Shown: positions 33,257 through 42,331 of the stretch, one piece after another
Position numbering within the stretch: position 1 is the first letter of the stretch
How the letters are laid out: each line of letters opens with the position of its first letter
Source of the DNA: Bog-1181 sp964565765
Lineage (GTDB): Bacteria; Oederibacteriota; PGYV01; Palsa-1178
Length of the DNA: 61,439 bases
Direction: 5' to 3'
Assembly: GCA_964565765.1 (NCBI GenBank)
Contig: CAZMGF010000011.1
Coordinates: 1 to 61,439, forward strand
Notes under the pieces: generated by a model
What the model was told of the DNA's origin: nothing
The model's input: only the letters and a program-made list of their open reading frames with translations
Database searches by the model: none
Position numbers and translations under genes: made by a program

Positions 33257-34189
33257 TCAGTTTGCCAGCTTTACGGTCTTGCTCAGCTCGCCAAGGTCGT
33301 TGGTGTTAAGCGAGCGCTTGCCGCTGTCGCGCTTGCGCGACATACGCGAAAGAAAGGTGCCCGGCCCTATTTCAATAAATGTATTTACCCCGTTTTTCAG
33401 CATTGTTTCAAGGGAGAGGTCAATTCTTGATGGTTTTATTATATAATCCGTGAATTTTTCCCTTATTTCCTGAACGTTTTCGTAATATTCTCCTGTTGTC
33501 TGGCAGAGTATCCTGTTTAGGGGCTTGTCCATTGGTATCTTTATGAACTCGTCCCTTAATTTATCGGCAATCGGTTTTAAAAGCGGAAAACCGGCGAATT
33601 CCTCATGCGGCAGATAAATTACCGCCCCGCCAAGTTTCTTGAAAACTTCAGCCATTTTTTCCTTAACCCTCTCCTCGCATATAATTATTGAGGAGTCTTT
33701 TCCGTTATATGCCGTTATGCCGGCTTTTACAGTGGATTTAACCTCGTCAATTACCTTTTCCACCTGGGATACGGCAACTGAATTTATCAGCATGTGGGTA
33801 AAATAATCCCTCCCCACATCCTCTGTCACCATGTTTCTTTTTTTGAAAAGAAACTCCACGGCGTCCTCAAAAGTTATTGCCTGCGCGCAGGCAAGCGCCA
33901 TTATCTCGCCTGACTTGTAGCCGAAAAGCTGCTCCGGGTTGACCTTGTAATCCCTTAAAATATCGAATATGCCCCTCTGGTAAACACCGTTTATTATTAT
34001 GCCGTTATCCTCCCTCAATAGTTCCTCTTCCGGGCCGATAAACGAGAGCTTGTTTATTTTAAAATCCGGATATTTTTTTTCAACCTTATCGTAGTACTGC
34101 CTCATAGCCCAGGCGGAATCATAGGCTTTTTTTCCGAGGTTGACATACTGGTATCCGGCCGCAGTGAACATATAACCTATTACCGCCAT
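33257..34189 (-). CDS. FabD-fold acyltransferase homologue lacking catalytic residues
   Basis: 310 residues that follow malonyl-CoA:ACP transacylase from end to end (final IEIGPGTFLSRMSRK matches the FabD C-terminus). Yet the catalytic motif GHSxGE reads GYKSGE: the Ser position is Lys. The FPGQGSQ loop reads FTAAGYQ, without the oxyanion Gln. The His of the SHCALM segment is Gly (AGFPLL). The Arg of the KKRN segment is kept. It is therefore probably a pseudoenzyme or binds another acyl donor. It is the last gene of the glycan operon, after the methyltransferase. AAGGCGG precedes the ATG. Confidence 0.82.
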   Translation of the reverse strand: MAVIGYMFTAAGYQYVNLGKKAYDSAWAMRQYYDKVEKKYPDFKINKLSFIGPEEELLREDNGIIINGVYQRGIFDILRDYKVNPEQLFGYKSGEIMALACAQAITFEDAVEFLFKKRNMVTEDVGRDYFTHMLINSVAVSQVEKVIDEVKSTVKAGITAYNGKDSSIIICEERVKEKMAEVFKKLGGAVIYLPHEEFAGFPLLKPIADKLRDEFIKIPMDKPLNRILCQTTGEYYENVQEIREKFTDYIIKPSRIDLSLETMLKNGVNTFIEIGPGTFLSRMSRKRDSGKRSLNTNDLGELSKTVKLAN

Positions 34190-34207
34190 TTTTCCGCCTT
34201 TCCTTTT

Positions 34208-34885
34208 TTACAGCTGTTTTTTTGTGATAATTGCCATTCCAAAATCCCCGGCAGGCAGGTTGGCTTTTTCAAGAATATTGTCAACCCACGGCATGAGAAA
34301 CCCCCACTTTATTGGAAGATAAAGCGTGTAATTTATTTTTAATTCATATCCACCGGCCGGAAGGGCCCCTGCCGCTATATCCGCGATATCCTTTCCGGAA
34401 AGCGGCGTGGCGTCATGATAAACAGAGGTGCGTTCCTTTACCTTAAAAAGCGTAGTTATGGAATTCCTGTTTAAAAACCCCACGCCTATTTTTTTTGAAG
34501 CTATTCGGTAGGCCTCTTTAAGAGCCGCTTTCTTGTCCGCTGCGAAAGCGAAAGAATTCATAAAAATTACGTTTTCAAATGAATTGTCCGCCATGGGTAT
34601 GCTTTCATACGGCGCCCTTATTATCTGATCGGCCTTAATTGAGGATTTTAACCTGGCGCGCCTGACCAGCTCGTCAACGGGTTCCACTCCGGACGCCTTC
34701 AGGCCGATATCCCCGAGGTATTCAATGTACCTTCCCGAGCCGCAGCCTATTTCAAGCACGCGCTCGTCCCTTTTAAAACGTATGGAATTTATCAAAAGTT
34801 CTTTTTCCTTGTCGTCCACATACATGCCGGCAGGCGTCAGAAACCATCTCTCGTAAAGCGTAACAGCGCCGTGTTCTACAGCCAT
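34208..34885 (-). CDS. Class I SAM-dependent methyltransferase
   Basis: 225 residues with a Rossmann methyltransferase fold. Motif I is VLEIGCGSGRYIEYL (about 39-53), with acidic VEPVDELV and the later NVIFMNSFAF region. The substrate is unknown. It begins directly after the epimerase stop codon in the glycan operon, so glycan or lipid methylation is a reasonable guess. A Trp-rich C-terminus (IKWGFLMPWVD) could bind membrane. Confidence 0.85.
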   Translation of the reverse strand: MAVEHGAVTLYERWFLTPAGMYVDDKEKELLINSIRFKRDERVLEIGCGSGRYIEYLGDIGLKASGVEPVDELVRRARLKSSIKADQIIRAPYESIPMADNSFENVIFMNSFAFAADKKAALKEAYRIASKKIGVGFLNRNSITTLFKVKERTSVYHDATPLSGKDIADIAAGALPAGGYELKINYTLYLPIKWGFLMPWVDNILEKANLPAGDFGMAIITKKQL

Positions 34886-35848
34886 TTATTCCCCTTTATA
34901 AAGTTCCCCGGCCCAGTTGATAACGTCCTGGAGCCCTTCTTCAAACTTCATTGCCGGCTTCCACCCGAGAAGTTTTTTTGCCTTTGAGATATCCGCCTGC
35001 ATATGGCGCTGGTCGCCGGGCCTGGCCGGAAAATATTTTATCCTGTAATTCTTCCTGTTTTTTCCAAAACTCTTAAGCGTGATGTCAACGAGCTCGTTCA
35101 CAGATATCCTTATGCCTGAGCCAAGGTTAAAAACCTCGCCGTATGAACGCGGGTTGTCAATTGAGCCGGCCCAGGCTCTTGCCACGTCGCTGATATGCAC
35201 ATAATCCCTTGACTGCCCGCCGTCGCCGAAAATTTTTATTTCCTCGCCGCGCGCGGCGTTGCCGATAAATATTGAAACAACTCCCTGGTACGGATTTGTA
35301 AGCGACTGGCGGCGGCCGTAAACATTAAACATCCTGAATGCCGTTGTGTTAAGCTTAAAGCCAAGGTCGTCCCTTAAGCCCGTCGCCATCACATATCTCT
35401 CTCCGGCGTATTTGGTTATTCCGTAATAGGCAATCGGCCTTGTGCAAAAATCCTCCCTGACGGGTATCTTTTCCGGGACGCCGTAGGAAGTCATCGAAGA
35501 GGCGTAAAGCAGCCGCGGTGTTTTATGTTTTATAACCGCGTTTATTATATTTATGGTCCCAAGAACATTTGTATAAAGGTCGGCGGCCGGATCGTCAAAA
35601 GACTTTATAGTGGACGCGCATCCTGCTATGTGAAAAACCGCGTCGATTTTTTTGCCGAAACATTTTTCAATATCGGCCGGTTTTTTCACGTCGCCTTTTA
35701 CGAATTTTGCTTTTTTATTTATATTCTTTTTTTCACCCGTGGCCAGATTGTCTATAATTACTACCTCATTACCGGCTTTAATCAGCTCATCGGCTAAATT
35801 TGAGCCTATGAACCCGGCGCCCCCGGTTACCAGGATCCTTTTTGACAT
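34886..35848 (-). CDS. NAD-dependent sugar epimerase (GalE/WbpP-like SDR)
   Basis: 320 residues from ATG at 35848, five bases after GGAGG. The Rossmann motif TGGAGFIGSNLADEL, the Ser of the SSMTSYG segment and the Tyr-x3-Lys of AYYGITKYAGERY form the extended SDR active site. It interconverts UDP- or GDP-sugars at C4; the precise sugar is not visible. It lies in the glycan operon after the GT2 transferase. The closing KKLLGWKPAMKFEEGLQ is normal for the family. Confidence 0.9.
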   Translation of the reverse strand: MSKRILVTGGAGFIGSNLADELIKAGNEVVIIDNLATGEKKNINKKAKFVKGDVKKPADIEKCFGKKIDAVFHIAGCASTIKSFDDPAADLYTNVLGTINIINAVIKHKTPRLLYASSMTSYGVPEKIPVREDFCTRPIAYYGITKYAGERYVMATGLRDDLGFKLNTTAFRMFNVYGRRQSLTNPYQGVVSIFIGNAARGEEIKIFGDGGQSRDYVHISDVARAWAGSIDNPRSYGEVFNLGSGIRISVNELVDITLKSFGKNRKNYRIKYFPARPGDQRHMQADISKAKKLLGWKPAMKFEEGLQDVINWAGELYKGE

Positions 35849-35891
35849 TTTTTCCTCCGCTGCCGCAGGCAATGCCGTGCGGCTTCCTGAA

Positions 35892-36596
35892 TTATTTTAT
35901 AAGCCCTAATTTCAGCTTCCACACAATCCATGCCGCTTCCATCATTACTTTCCTTGACATTTTGGATGAACCCGCGTGGCGGTCGACAAATATAATCGGC
36001 AATTCCTTTATCTTAAATCCTTTTTTCCACGCCTTATAATGCATCTCTATCTGGAAGGCGTATCCGTCAGAATTAACATTATCAAGGTCAAGTGATTCCA
36101 GCACTTTTCTTTTGTAGCATTTAAAACCGCTGGTGCAGTCCGTCAGCGGCATTCCTGTTATTAGCCCGGCGTAAAGGTTGGCGAATTTTGAAAGGGCCAG
36201 CCTTCTTATGGGCCAGTTCACGACCGATATACCGTTAAGATACCTTGAGCCTATTGCAAGGTCGCAGCCTTTCATCGCTTCCATAAAATCCGGAAGATAC
36301 CCGGGGTTGTGCGAAAAATCAGCGTCCATTTCAAATATATAATCATATTTTTTCTTTAAAGCGTATTTAAACCCCTCCACATACGCCGTACCGAGCCCGA
36401 ATTTACCCGGGCGCTCAATGAGCGCTATTGTTTTATCCCGTCCCGCCATTTTTTTTACCGCGGCGCCTGTCCCGTCCGGTGAAAAATCATCAATCACCAG
36501 AATATGCGCCCCCTTTAAAGCCTTTTTTATGGCGGGTATAATATTTAAAATATTTTCCTTCTCGTTGTATGTTGGGATGACAATTAAGGTTCTCAT
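35892..36596 (-). CDS. GT2 glycosyltransferase, polyprenol-phosphate mannosyltransferase-like
   Basis: 234 residues of the soluble DPM1-type GT2 family: VIPTYNEKENI at the N-terminus, VIDDFSPDGT, the DAD motif in FEMDADFSHNP, and the AIGSRYLNG segment. These enzymes charge a polyprenyl phosphate with a hexose on the cytoplasmic face, making the donor for GT-C transferases. Its gene overlaps the YfhO-like gene at ATGA (36593-36596), and that multi-membrane protein may use the product. Confidence 0.9.
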   Translation of the reverse strand: MRTLIVIPTYNEKENILNIIPAIKKALKGAHILVIDDFSPDGTGAAVKKMAGRDKTIALIERPGKFGLGTAYVEGFKYALKKKYDYIFEMDADFSHNPGYLPDFMEAMKGCDLAIGSRYLNGISVVNWPIRRLALSKFANLYAGLITGMPLTDCTSGFKCYKRKVLESLDLDNVNSDGYAFQIEMHYKAWKKGFKIKELPIIFVDRHAGSSKMSRKVMMEAAWIVWKLKLGLIK

Positions 36597-38902
36597 TTAT
36601 CCTGACTTTTCTCCTTTTTCCGCCTTTCAAATATAAATACAATAATATACGCTCCAAGGCCGGCCAGGGTAAGCATAAGACCGGCGTAAAAGCCGCCCAT
36701 TCCGTAATAAATATCAAGCACGTGCGTCCCGGCTTTTACCGGTATCCCCATAAAACAGTAGTCCACATTATAGATTTTTCCCGGCCTTTTATCAACTTCT
36801 ACTTTCCAGGCCGGATAATACTGGTTCTTTACAATGAGCAGTCCGTCTTTGGTTGTTGTCACCCTCATTTTTATCCTGTTAGGGGAATACATAAAGAGCC
36901 CTATTTTATAGGCAAGCTTCTCCCCTGACGGGGTCAAAACGATGTCATCTTTTACAAGGGCTGATTTATAGTCAAATCCCCCTGATTTCATCAGGTTATA
37001 AATTTCCGCGTCACCCGGCATTTTGATTATTGTGTCGGTAAAATCAAAACGCGGCGCGCAGGAAGCGTCCATAAAAACCTTTCTGCCGTCGTCGTATATT
37101 TTTGTGAGCCCTTTCACAACGAGCTCCTGTTTTGTTATGTAATATTTGATATTAAAATATCTGTCATTGTTCAGAAAATTAAAGGCCCCGTCGTTCCTCA
37201 TTTTCACATATTTACCCGGCATAAGCCCGTGCATGCCGTTTACACCTTCCAGATCATAATAAATATTCCTGTTGGGGGCGCCCCAGTCGAAGGAAAAATC
37301 CGTGCTCCTTACAATGTCGCTGTCTTTTTTTATAACCGATGCCATGGGGTCAACTGAAGGTATCACCGTGTTGTAATCCACAAAATTAATAAATTTTGAA
37401 TCTATTCTGTGCATATCAATGAGGTTAAAAGCGGCAAGTACAAAAGCAGCGGCGGCTAAATTTTTTATTTTTTTCTTTAAAAGAAGAAAGATTATTGCGG
37501 CAAGGATTACGGCGGCGGCAACAAAAAATATTATATCAGTAATTATTTCCGGTTCCACAAAACTTATGATCTGCGCCGGGGCCACAGTTCCTTTAAAAAA
37601 TCCGTACAGGGATGATATCAACTGCGGTGTTCCCGCCCCGGCCGCGGCAAGCAGAAGCGCGCATACCGAGCCGAGCGCTATGGCCGCCCATTTAAAATAA
37701 TCCCAGGTCTTTTTTTCTTTTTGTTCCTCCGCGGCTGCCATAATATTTTCCAGCCCTATTGCGGAAAGCACGCACATAAAAAATGTAAAAATGTACATGA
37801 ACCTTGAAGGTGTTCTGAACTGTTTGAAAACCGGGATGTGAAAAAAGATGCCATAAAGCGGGGTAAATCCACCCCATGATAGAATCAGAAAAAGCGCAGC
37901 GGCGCACGCTGTAAAAACCGCGGTTCCCCTGGTTTTTTTTCTGAAAAAAGCCGCTAACGCAAGTATCACCGCCATGCTGCCGAAATAATAAGTGGTCATG
38001 TTAAAATTCATCGCGCCGTAATAAGTCTGTGCCGTAAAGCCGAAAAGGTGCGGAAACAACAGCGTAAGGCTCTCCAGAGGATGCAGGGACCATGATATGA
38101 ATGCCTGGTAGTTAAAATCTCCCCTCCATGAAAAATCAGTGTATGGAATGGACTCCACAAGCTGCAGCGCCGATAAAAGAAAGGCTGATAAAACGGCTGC
38201 CGCCATATAAATGGTTATCCTGGCCCGCTCCCCCGTCTGCTTTTCGGAAAAAAACTTCCATCCTGCCAGCAAAAGTCCTCCAAAAAGCGTATATGCCATT
38301 ATCTGCATTCCTGTGGCTAGAATCTGAAGCGCCATAAATACCGATGCATTCATATAATGTATAAGTTTTTTTTCGTCCGCGCCGCGCAGGATAAAATAGT
38401 AAACAACGGGTATAAGGGCGCCGGCCTTAATATTATTCCAGTGGCCCACATAAATATAGGAAACCATAAAACCGCTCAGCATAAATATAGTTGACGAGAA
38501 AAAAGCCGCTTCTTTTCTGATGCCGGCCTGCTTCAGAAAAAGATACATACCGAGAAACGCGGCCGCCATGTGAAGGCTTATGTCAATTGTCCCCATAAAC
38601 TGCGGCGGCAATTTGAGCAGCATGAATATAAAATCTGTCGGGTAAAAATATATAAGGCTTGATGAGGCGATTAAAGGAAAACCGAAAAAAAGGTGCGGCA
38701 TCCACAGCGGGAGCTGGTGAAAGTTGTGGAACATGGCATCAGCGAATATCCTGAAGGGAAGGTAAATGGTAAGAAAGTCGGATCCAAAAAGTATGCTTCC
38801 TGGAGTAAATACCCCGTTAAATAATATATAGAGAGCGGCTGCCATGAACAGTATAACCGCGGCTGTGAATATTTTAAAGGACGGTTTTGCCTTACCTGCC
38901 AT
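36593..38902 (-). CDS. YfhO-like multi-pass membrane protein (GT-C-like)
   Basis: About 769 residues. At least ten hydrophobic helices run to about residue 510 and one more pair ends the protein (GGFYAGLMLTLAGLGAYIIV). A soluble beta domain (about 540-720) lies between. The layout and the QFRTPSRFMY-like loop match YfhO, a family related to GT-C glycosyltransferases that decorate teichoic acids or lipids using polyprenyl-sugar donors. I place the start at ATG 38902; an in-frame TTG at 38917 is possible and the ribosome site is weak for both. It overlaps the UXS-like gene. Confidence 0.85.
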   Translation of the reverse strand: MAGKAKPSFKIFTAAVILFMAAALYILFNGVFTPGSILFGSDFLTIYLPFRIFADAMFHNFHQLPLWMPHLFFGFPLIASSSLIYFYPTDFIFMLLKLPPQFMGTIDISLHMAAAFLGMYLFLKQAGIRKEAAFFSSTIFMLSGFMVSYIYVGHWNNIKAGALIPVVYYFILRGADEKKLIHYMNASVFMALQILATGMQIMAYTLFGGLLLAGWKFFSEKQTGERARITIYMAAAVLSAFLLSALQLVESIPYTDFSWRGDFNYQAFISWSLHPLESLTLLFPHLFGFTAQTYYGAMNFNMTTYYFGSMAVILALAAFFRKKTRGTAVFTACAAALFLILSWGGFTPLYGIFFHIPVFKQFRTPSRFMYIFTFFMCVLSAIGLENIMAAAEEQKEKKTWDYFKWAAIALGSVCALLLAAAGAGTPQLISSLYGFFKGTVAPAQIISFVEPEIITDIIFFVAAAVILAAIIFLLLKKKIKNLAAAAFVLAAFNLIDMHRIDSKFINFVDYNTVIPSVDPMASVIKKDSDIVRSTDFSFDWGAPNRNIYYDLEGVNGMHGLMPGKYVKMRNDGAFNFLNNDRYFNIKYYITKQELVVKGLTKIYDDGRKVFMDASCAPRFDFTDTIIKMPGDAEIYNLMKSGGFDYKSALVKDDIVLTPSGEKLAYKIGLFMYSPNRIKMRVTTTKDGLLIVKNQYYPAWKVEVDKRPGKIYNVDYCFMGIPVKAGTHVLDIYYGMGGFYAGLMLTLAGLGAYIIVFIFERRKKEKSQDK

Positions 38903-39833
38903 TTTTAAACCATTCAATGGTTTTTTCCAGCCCCTGCTTTAAGCCGACCGCCGGTTCCCAGCCCAGCAGCTTTTTTGCCTTTGTGATGTCCGGCTTTCTC
39001 CTGGTTGGATCGTCCTTGGGGAGAGGTTTGTAAATTATTTTTGACTCCGATCCTGTCATTTCCTTTATCATAACAGCGGCCTGCTTTACGGTAAATTCTC
39101 CGGGGTTGCCTATGTTTATAACTTCGCCCTTTAAGCCCGGCTTTAACATAGCCGCAATGAGCCCTTTTACCTGATCCGAAATATAGCAGAAACTGCGTGT
39201 CTGGCTTCCGTCGCCGTATATTGTCAGGTCGTTGTTATGTATGGCCTGCCATATAAAATTGGATATGACCCTGCCGTCGTCTTTCTGCAGCCTGGGGCCG
39301 TATGTATTGAATATCCTTATTATACGCGCGTCGAGGCTGTGCTTTCTTACAAATTCCATGGTAAGAGCCTCCGCAAACCTCTTTGCCTCGTCATAACAGC
39401 TCCTGATCCCGACTGGATTTACATTTCCCCAGTATGTCTCCTTCTGGGGGTGCTCAAGCGGGTCGCCGTAAGTCTCGGATGTCGAGGTTATAAGATAAAC
39501 AGCTTTTTTTCCGCGCGCAAGTTCAAGCAGGTTATATGTTCCCATTGAATTTGTCATAAGGGTCTCTATTGATTTTGACTGGTAATACGGCGGAGAAGCG
39601 TATGACGCAAGATGAAAAAGATAATCTATTTTTCCCTTTATGGTAAATTTCTTTCTTATATCCTTTTTTATAAATTTAAAATTTTTATCCCGCTTTAACC
39701 CCTTAAGATTTTCAGCCTTTCCCGTACCAAGATTATCCACGCAGTAAACCTTCATGCCAAGCTCAACTAGGGCCTCACAAAGGTGCGAGCCTATAAATCC
39801 CGCGCCTCCGGCAACAAGGGCTGTTTTTTTCAT
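38892..39833 (-). CDS. UDP-glucuronate decarboxylase (UDP-xylose synthase)-like SDR
   Basis: 313 residues. The signature YGDPLEHPQKETYWGNV, then NPVGIRSCYDEAKRFAE, is that of UXS enzymes, with the Tyr and Lys of the SDR active site. The usual SEVYGDP is here SETYGDP. UXS oxidises and decarboxylates UDP-glucuronate to UDP-xylose. AAAGGAG precedes the ATG. It is the first gene of a six-gene operon (UXS, YfhO, GT2, epimerase, methyltransferase, FabD-like), with a good promoter directly upstream. Confidence 0.88.
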   Translation of the reverse strand: MKKTALVAGGAGFIGSHLCEALVELGMKVYCVDNLGTGKAENLKGLKRDKNFKFIKKDIRKKFTIKGKIDYLFHLASYASPPYYQSKSIETLMTNSMGTYNLLELARGKKAVYLITSTSETYGDPLEHPQKETYWGNVNPVGIRSCYDEAKRFAEALTMEFVRKHSLDARIIRIFNTYGPRLQKDDGRVISNFIWQAIHNNDLTIYGDGSQTRSFCYISDQVKGLIAAMLKPGLKGEVINIGNPGEFTVKQAAVMIKEMTGSESKIIYKPLPKDDPTRRKPDITKAKKLLGWEPAVGLKQGLEKTIEWFKNGR

Positions 39834-39862
39834 AATTGCTCCTTTTACATTTTAATATCATC

Positions 39863-39891
39863 ATTTTAGTATAACCGCGCGCCGCTGTCAA
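39863..39891 (-). promoter_or_regulatory. Promoter of the glycan operon
   Basis: On the minus strand TTGACA (39886-39891), 17 bases, TAAAAT (39863-39868). It lies immediately beyond the stop codon of the upstream radical SAM gene (39898). Confidence 0.75.
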
Positions 39892-39897
39892 AATCAA

Positions 39898-41301
39898 TTA
39901 CTTCGCGCCGGTTATCATCCTGAGCGCCGCTTTTATCCTGCGCGGCGCGAAATAATATGTTTCCGGATTCAACAGCTGGCTGAAAATATATGCCGGATCC
40001 AGGTAATATCCGCGCCTGGCCCTTCCGGACATTTTAGAGAGCAGTTCAGGGTTAAGGCCGCCGTACTCAAAACAGGCCCGCTCTTCGTACTGGCCGTACT
40101 GGTCCCAGTCATTAATATACAATTTCCCGTTCTTTTTTATCTCTTCATAAAGGGGAGTTCCGGGGTACGGTATGGCAATCAGGAACTGCGCGTAATCAGT
40201 CCTTACTTTTTTCGCGAAGTTTATTGTTTCGTTCATTGTCTCTTCAGTCTCGCCGAGGTTGCCGAGCATGTAAAACCCCATTGTCTTTATCCCCGCCCTG
40301 CGGCAGTTCTTTACAGTTTCCTCTATCTGCTTTAAGGTTGTTTTTTTGCCTATTGAATCAAGGACCTTTTGCGAGCCCGACTCTATTCCGAGCGCCACCC
40401 TGCGGCAGCCGGCATCGGCCATTTTTTTCAGCATTTCATACCCGCCGAGGTCCACCCTTATTCCGTTCGGGCAGCTCCAGCGCGTTTTTACCTTTGCCTT
40501 TATAAGGCTGTCGCATATTTTATGGACGCGGCCCACATCCGTTGTAAAAGAATCGTCCACAACCGCTATTTCCCTCACCTTATATTCATTTACAAGTAGC
40601 ATCCATTCCTCAAGAACATTTTCAGCCGTGCGCATCCTGAATTTATTCCCGAAGACAGCCTTGAAGCAGAATTTGCAGGCGTAAGGGCAGCCGCGCGATG
40701 TCATAATGGAGCCGACCGGGTTTAAGCTGCCGAGCGCCTCCTGCCCCCTGTATTTTGAGAGCGGCGGGAAAAGCTCCCTGGCAGGGAATTTTATTGAATC
40801 AAGATTTTCTATATAACCCCTGTCAGGCGTTTTGACTGTCTGCCCGTTCTTTTTATAAAGGATGGAATTTACTTTTTCGGGATTTTTTATATTTTCAAGA
40901 AGGTCGGCAATTGCGGCTTCGCCCTCTCCGGAGACGACAAAATCAAAGGAATTTTCAAGGCACTCTTCCGGCATCGCGGTAGCGTGAGGCCCTCCTATTA
41001 TAGTGACAGTTTCCGGCATGGATTTTTTTATGAGGCCGGCAAGCCTGAAGGCGCTTTTTACGACAGGCGTAACCGCGGTGAACCCAACAACGTCGGGTGC
41101 GAAAGCAAAAGCGTTTTTAAGAAACGCTTCATCGCCCATGCGCTCTATCAAAAGGTCGTTAACCTGTACTTCATACCCCTCTTTTTTTAGGGCCGCCGCG
41201 ATATAAGCGATCCCCAGCGGCATGAAAGACTCATCGCCGAATTGTTCGCTTGAAGGAGCGGGCCTTACAAGAAGTACCCTGCTTATCCCTGGATTTTTCA
41301 T
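39898..41301 (-). CDS. B12-binding radical SAM protein
   Basis: 467 residues. An N-terminal cobalamin-binding Rossmann domain (about 10-145, with VGFTAVTPVVKSAF and IGGPHATAMPEE) is followed by a radical SAM domain with SRGCPYACKFC (about 203-213). A helical tail that includes a YYLDPAYIF segment closes the protein. This class includes methyltransferases and other enzymes acting on lipids, hopanoids and complex natural products; no substrate can be named. It lies just before the glycan operon, but the promoter in between suggests separate control. Confidence 0.9.
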   Translation of the reverse strand: MKNPGISRVLLVRPAPSSEQFGDESFMPLGIAYIAAALKKEGYEVQVNDLLIERMGDEAFLKNAFAFAPDVVGFTAVTPVVKSAFRLAGLIKKSMPETVTIIGGPHATAMPEECLENSFDFVVSGEGEAAIADLLENIKNPEKVNSILYKKNGQTVKTPDRGYIENLDSIKFPARELFPPLSKYRGQEALGSLNPVGSIMTSRGCPYACKFCFKAVFGNKFRMRTAENVLEEWMLLVNEYKVREIAVVDDSFTTDVGRVHKICDSLIKAKVKTRWSCPNGIRVDLGGYEMLKKMADAGCRRVALGIESGSQKVLDSIGKKTTLKQIEETVKNCRRAGIKTMGFYMLGNLGETEETMNETINFAKKVRTDYAQFLIAIPYPGTPLYEEIKKNGKLYINDWDQYGQYEERACFEYGGLNPELLSKMSGRARRGYYLDPAYIFSQLLNPETYYFAPRRIKAALRMITGAK

Positions 41302-41394
41302 CTCTTTAAAACTCCAAATAATTTAGGATTACTGTCCGGGGATATTATATCACAAACCCTTTTTAACCGCCCTGCCGTGTTTGTTGATGGTTAT

Positions 41395-42318
41395 TCACGG
41401 CTGTTTTTTTTCTCCTGCCCGGCCAAAAGAATATGATAATGAAATATTGTTTGTTGTTCCCAGTTCCGGGTAAAATTCAGCTGAATAATCAAGGCTGATG
41501 CCGCCGTATTTTATCCCGGCCCCGGCGCATGGCGTTCCGGACCCTGTGCCGTTGCTGTTAAAAATATACCCGCCCCTTAAAAATATCGTTTGTGAATATG
41601 AATATTCCGCTCCTATGTCAACGCCTGCGCTGCCCTGTAAAAGATAATCAAAATCCGCCGCAAGCAGAAGGTCGTTTTTTTCAGCTGCATTTATGTTGCC
41701 GGCAACTCCCGCCTTAATGCGCGCGGGTGTGGAATAACTCCCCGCGGTTCCGGCATTTTGAACGCAAAGTCCAGTTGTTACCGGCCCTATGCCGGCCTGC
41801 AGGCCGAAATCCACCGCAAATCCGGAAATTGACGAGGCGTCAACCTCCTGATTCGCGTATTTAATGGCCGCCCCGGCGTAAAAGGAATCAGTCAATTTCA
41901 TCGCGTACGCCCCTGAAAATTCAAGATTATATGCCGTCGCATTGCCGGTCTGAAGCGCGCCGTTTATATCCCTTAATTCAAATGAGCCGTAATCAAGATA
42001 AGCTATGTTAAAGGCCGCTGTTCCGGCTGTCATTGGAAATGCCCCCAGCAGATACTGGTAATTTGTGTCCACAAATATCCTGCTGTAGGTGACCGACGAC
42101 TGGGGTTCCTTTACCAATGCCAGCCCGGCCGGATTCCAGGCAATCAGTGAAGCGTCACCGCTGACCGCGGTAAAGGCTCCAGCCATGGCGTTCGCCCTTG
42201 CGCCGGCCCCGATATTCATAAAAGCAAAAACCTGCGACGCGTTTTCATTTATCTGCTCCGCCGCCGTCAGGTTAAAAACCATGGAGCCAAAAATAACGGC
42301 CATAATAATCTTTTTCAT
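41395..42318 (-). CDS. PorV/PorQ-like outer-membrane beta-barrel protein
   Basis: 307 residues with a signal peptide (cleaved after about TAA, residue 20). The mature start, ASQVFAFMNIGAGARANAMAGAFTAVSGDASLIAWNPAGLA, is the hallmark of the PorV/PorQ (UPF0164) family. About fourteen amphipathic strands follow, alternating with turns, and the protein ends in an aromatic-containing strand. PorV shuttles cargo of the type IX secretion system; PorQ is related. It lies 13 bases downstream of the large surface protein gene, which has a type IX-like C-terminal domain. Confidence 0.88.
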   Translation of the reverse strand: MKKIIMAVIFGSMVFNLTAAEQINENASQVFAFMNIGAGARANAMAGAFTAVSGDASLIAWNPAGLALVKEPQSSVTYSRIFVDTNYQYLLGAFPMTAGTAAFNIAYLDYGSFELRDINGALQTGNATAYNLEFSGAYAMKLTDSFYAGAAIKYANQEVDASSISGFAVDFGLQAGIGPVTTGLCVQNAGTAGSYSTPARIKAGVAGNINAAEKNDLLLAADFDYLLQGSAGVDIGAEYSYSQTIFLRGGYIFNSNGTGSGTPCAGAGIKYGGISLDYSAEFYPELGTTNNISLSYSFGRAGEKKQP

Positions 42319-42331
42319 TTTTTATACCTTC

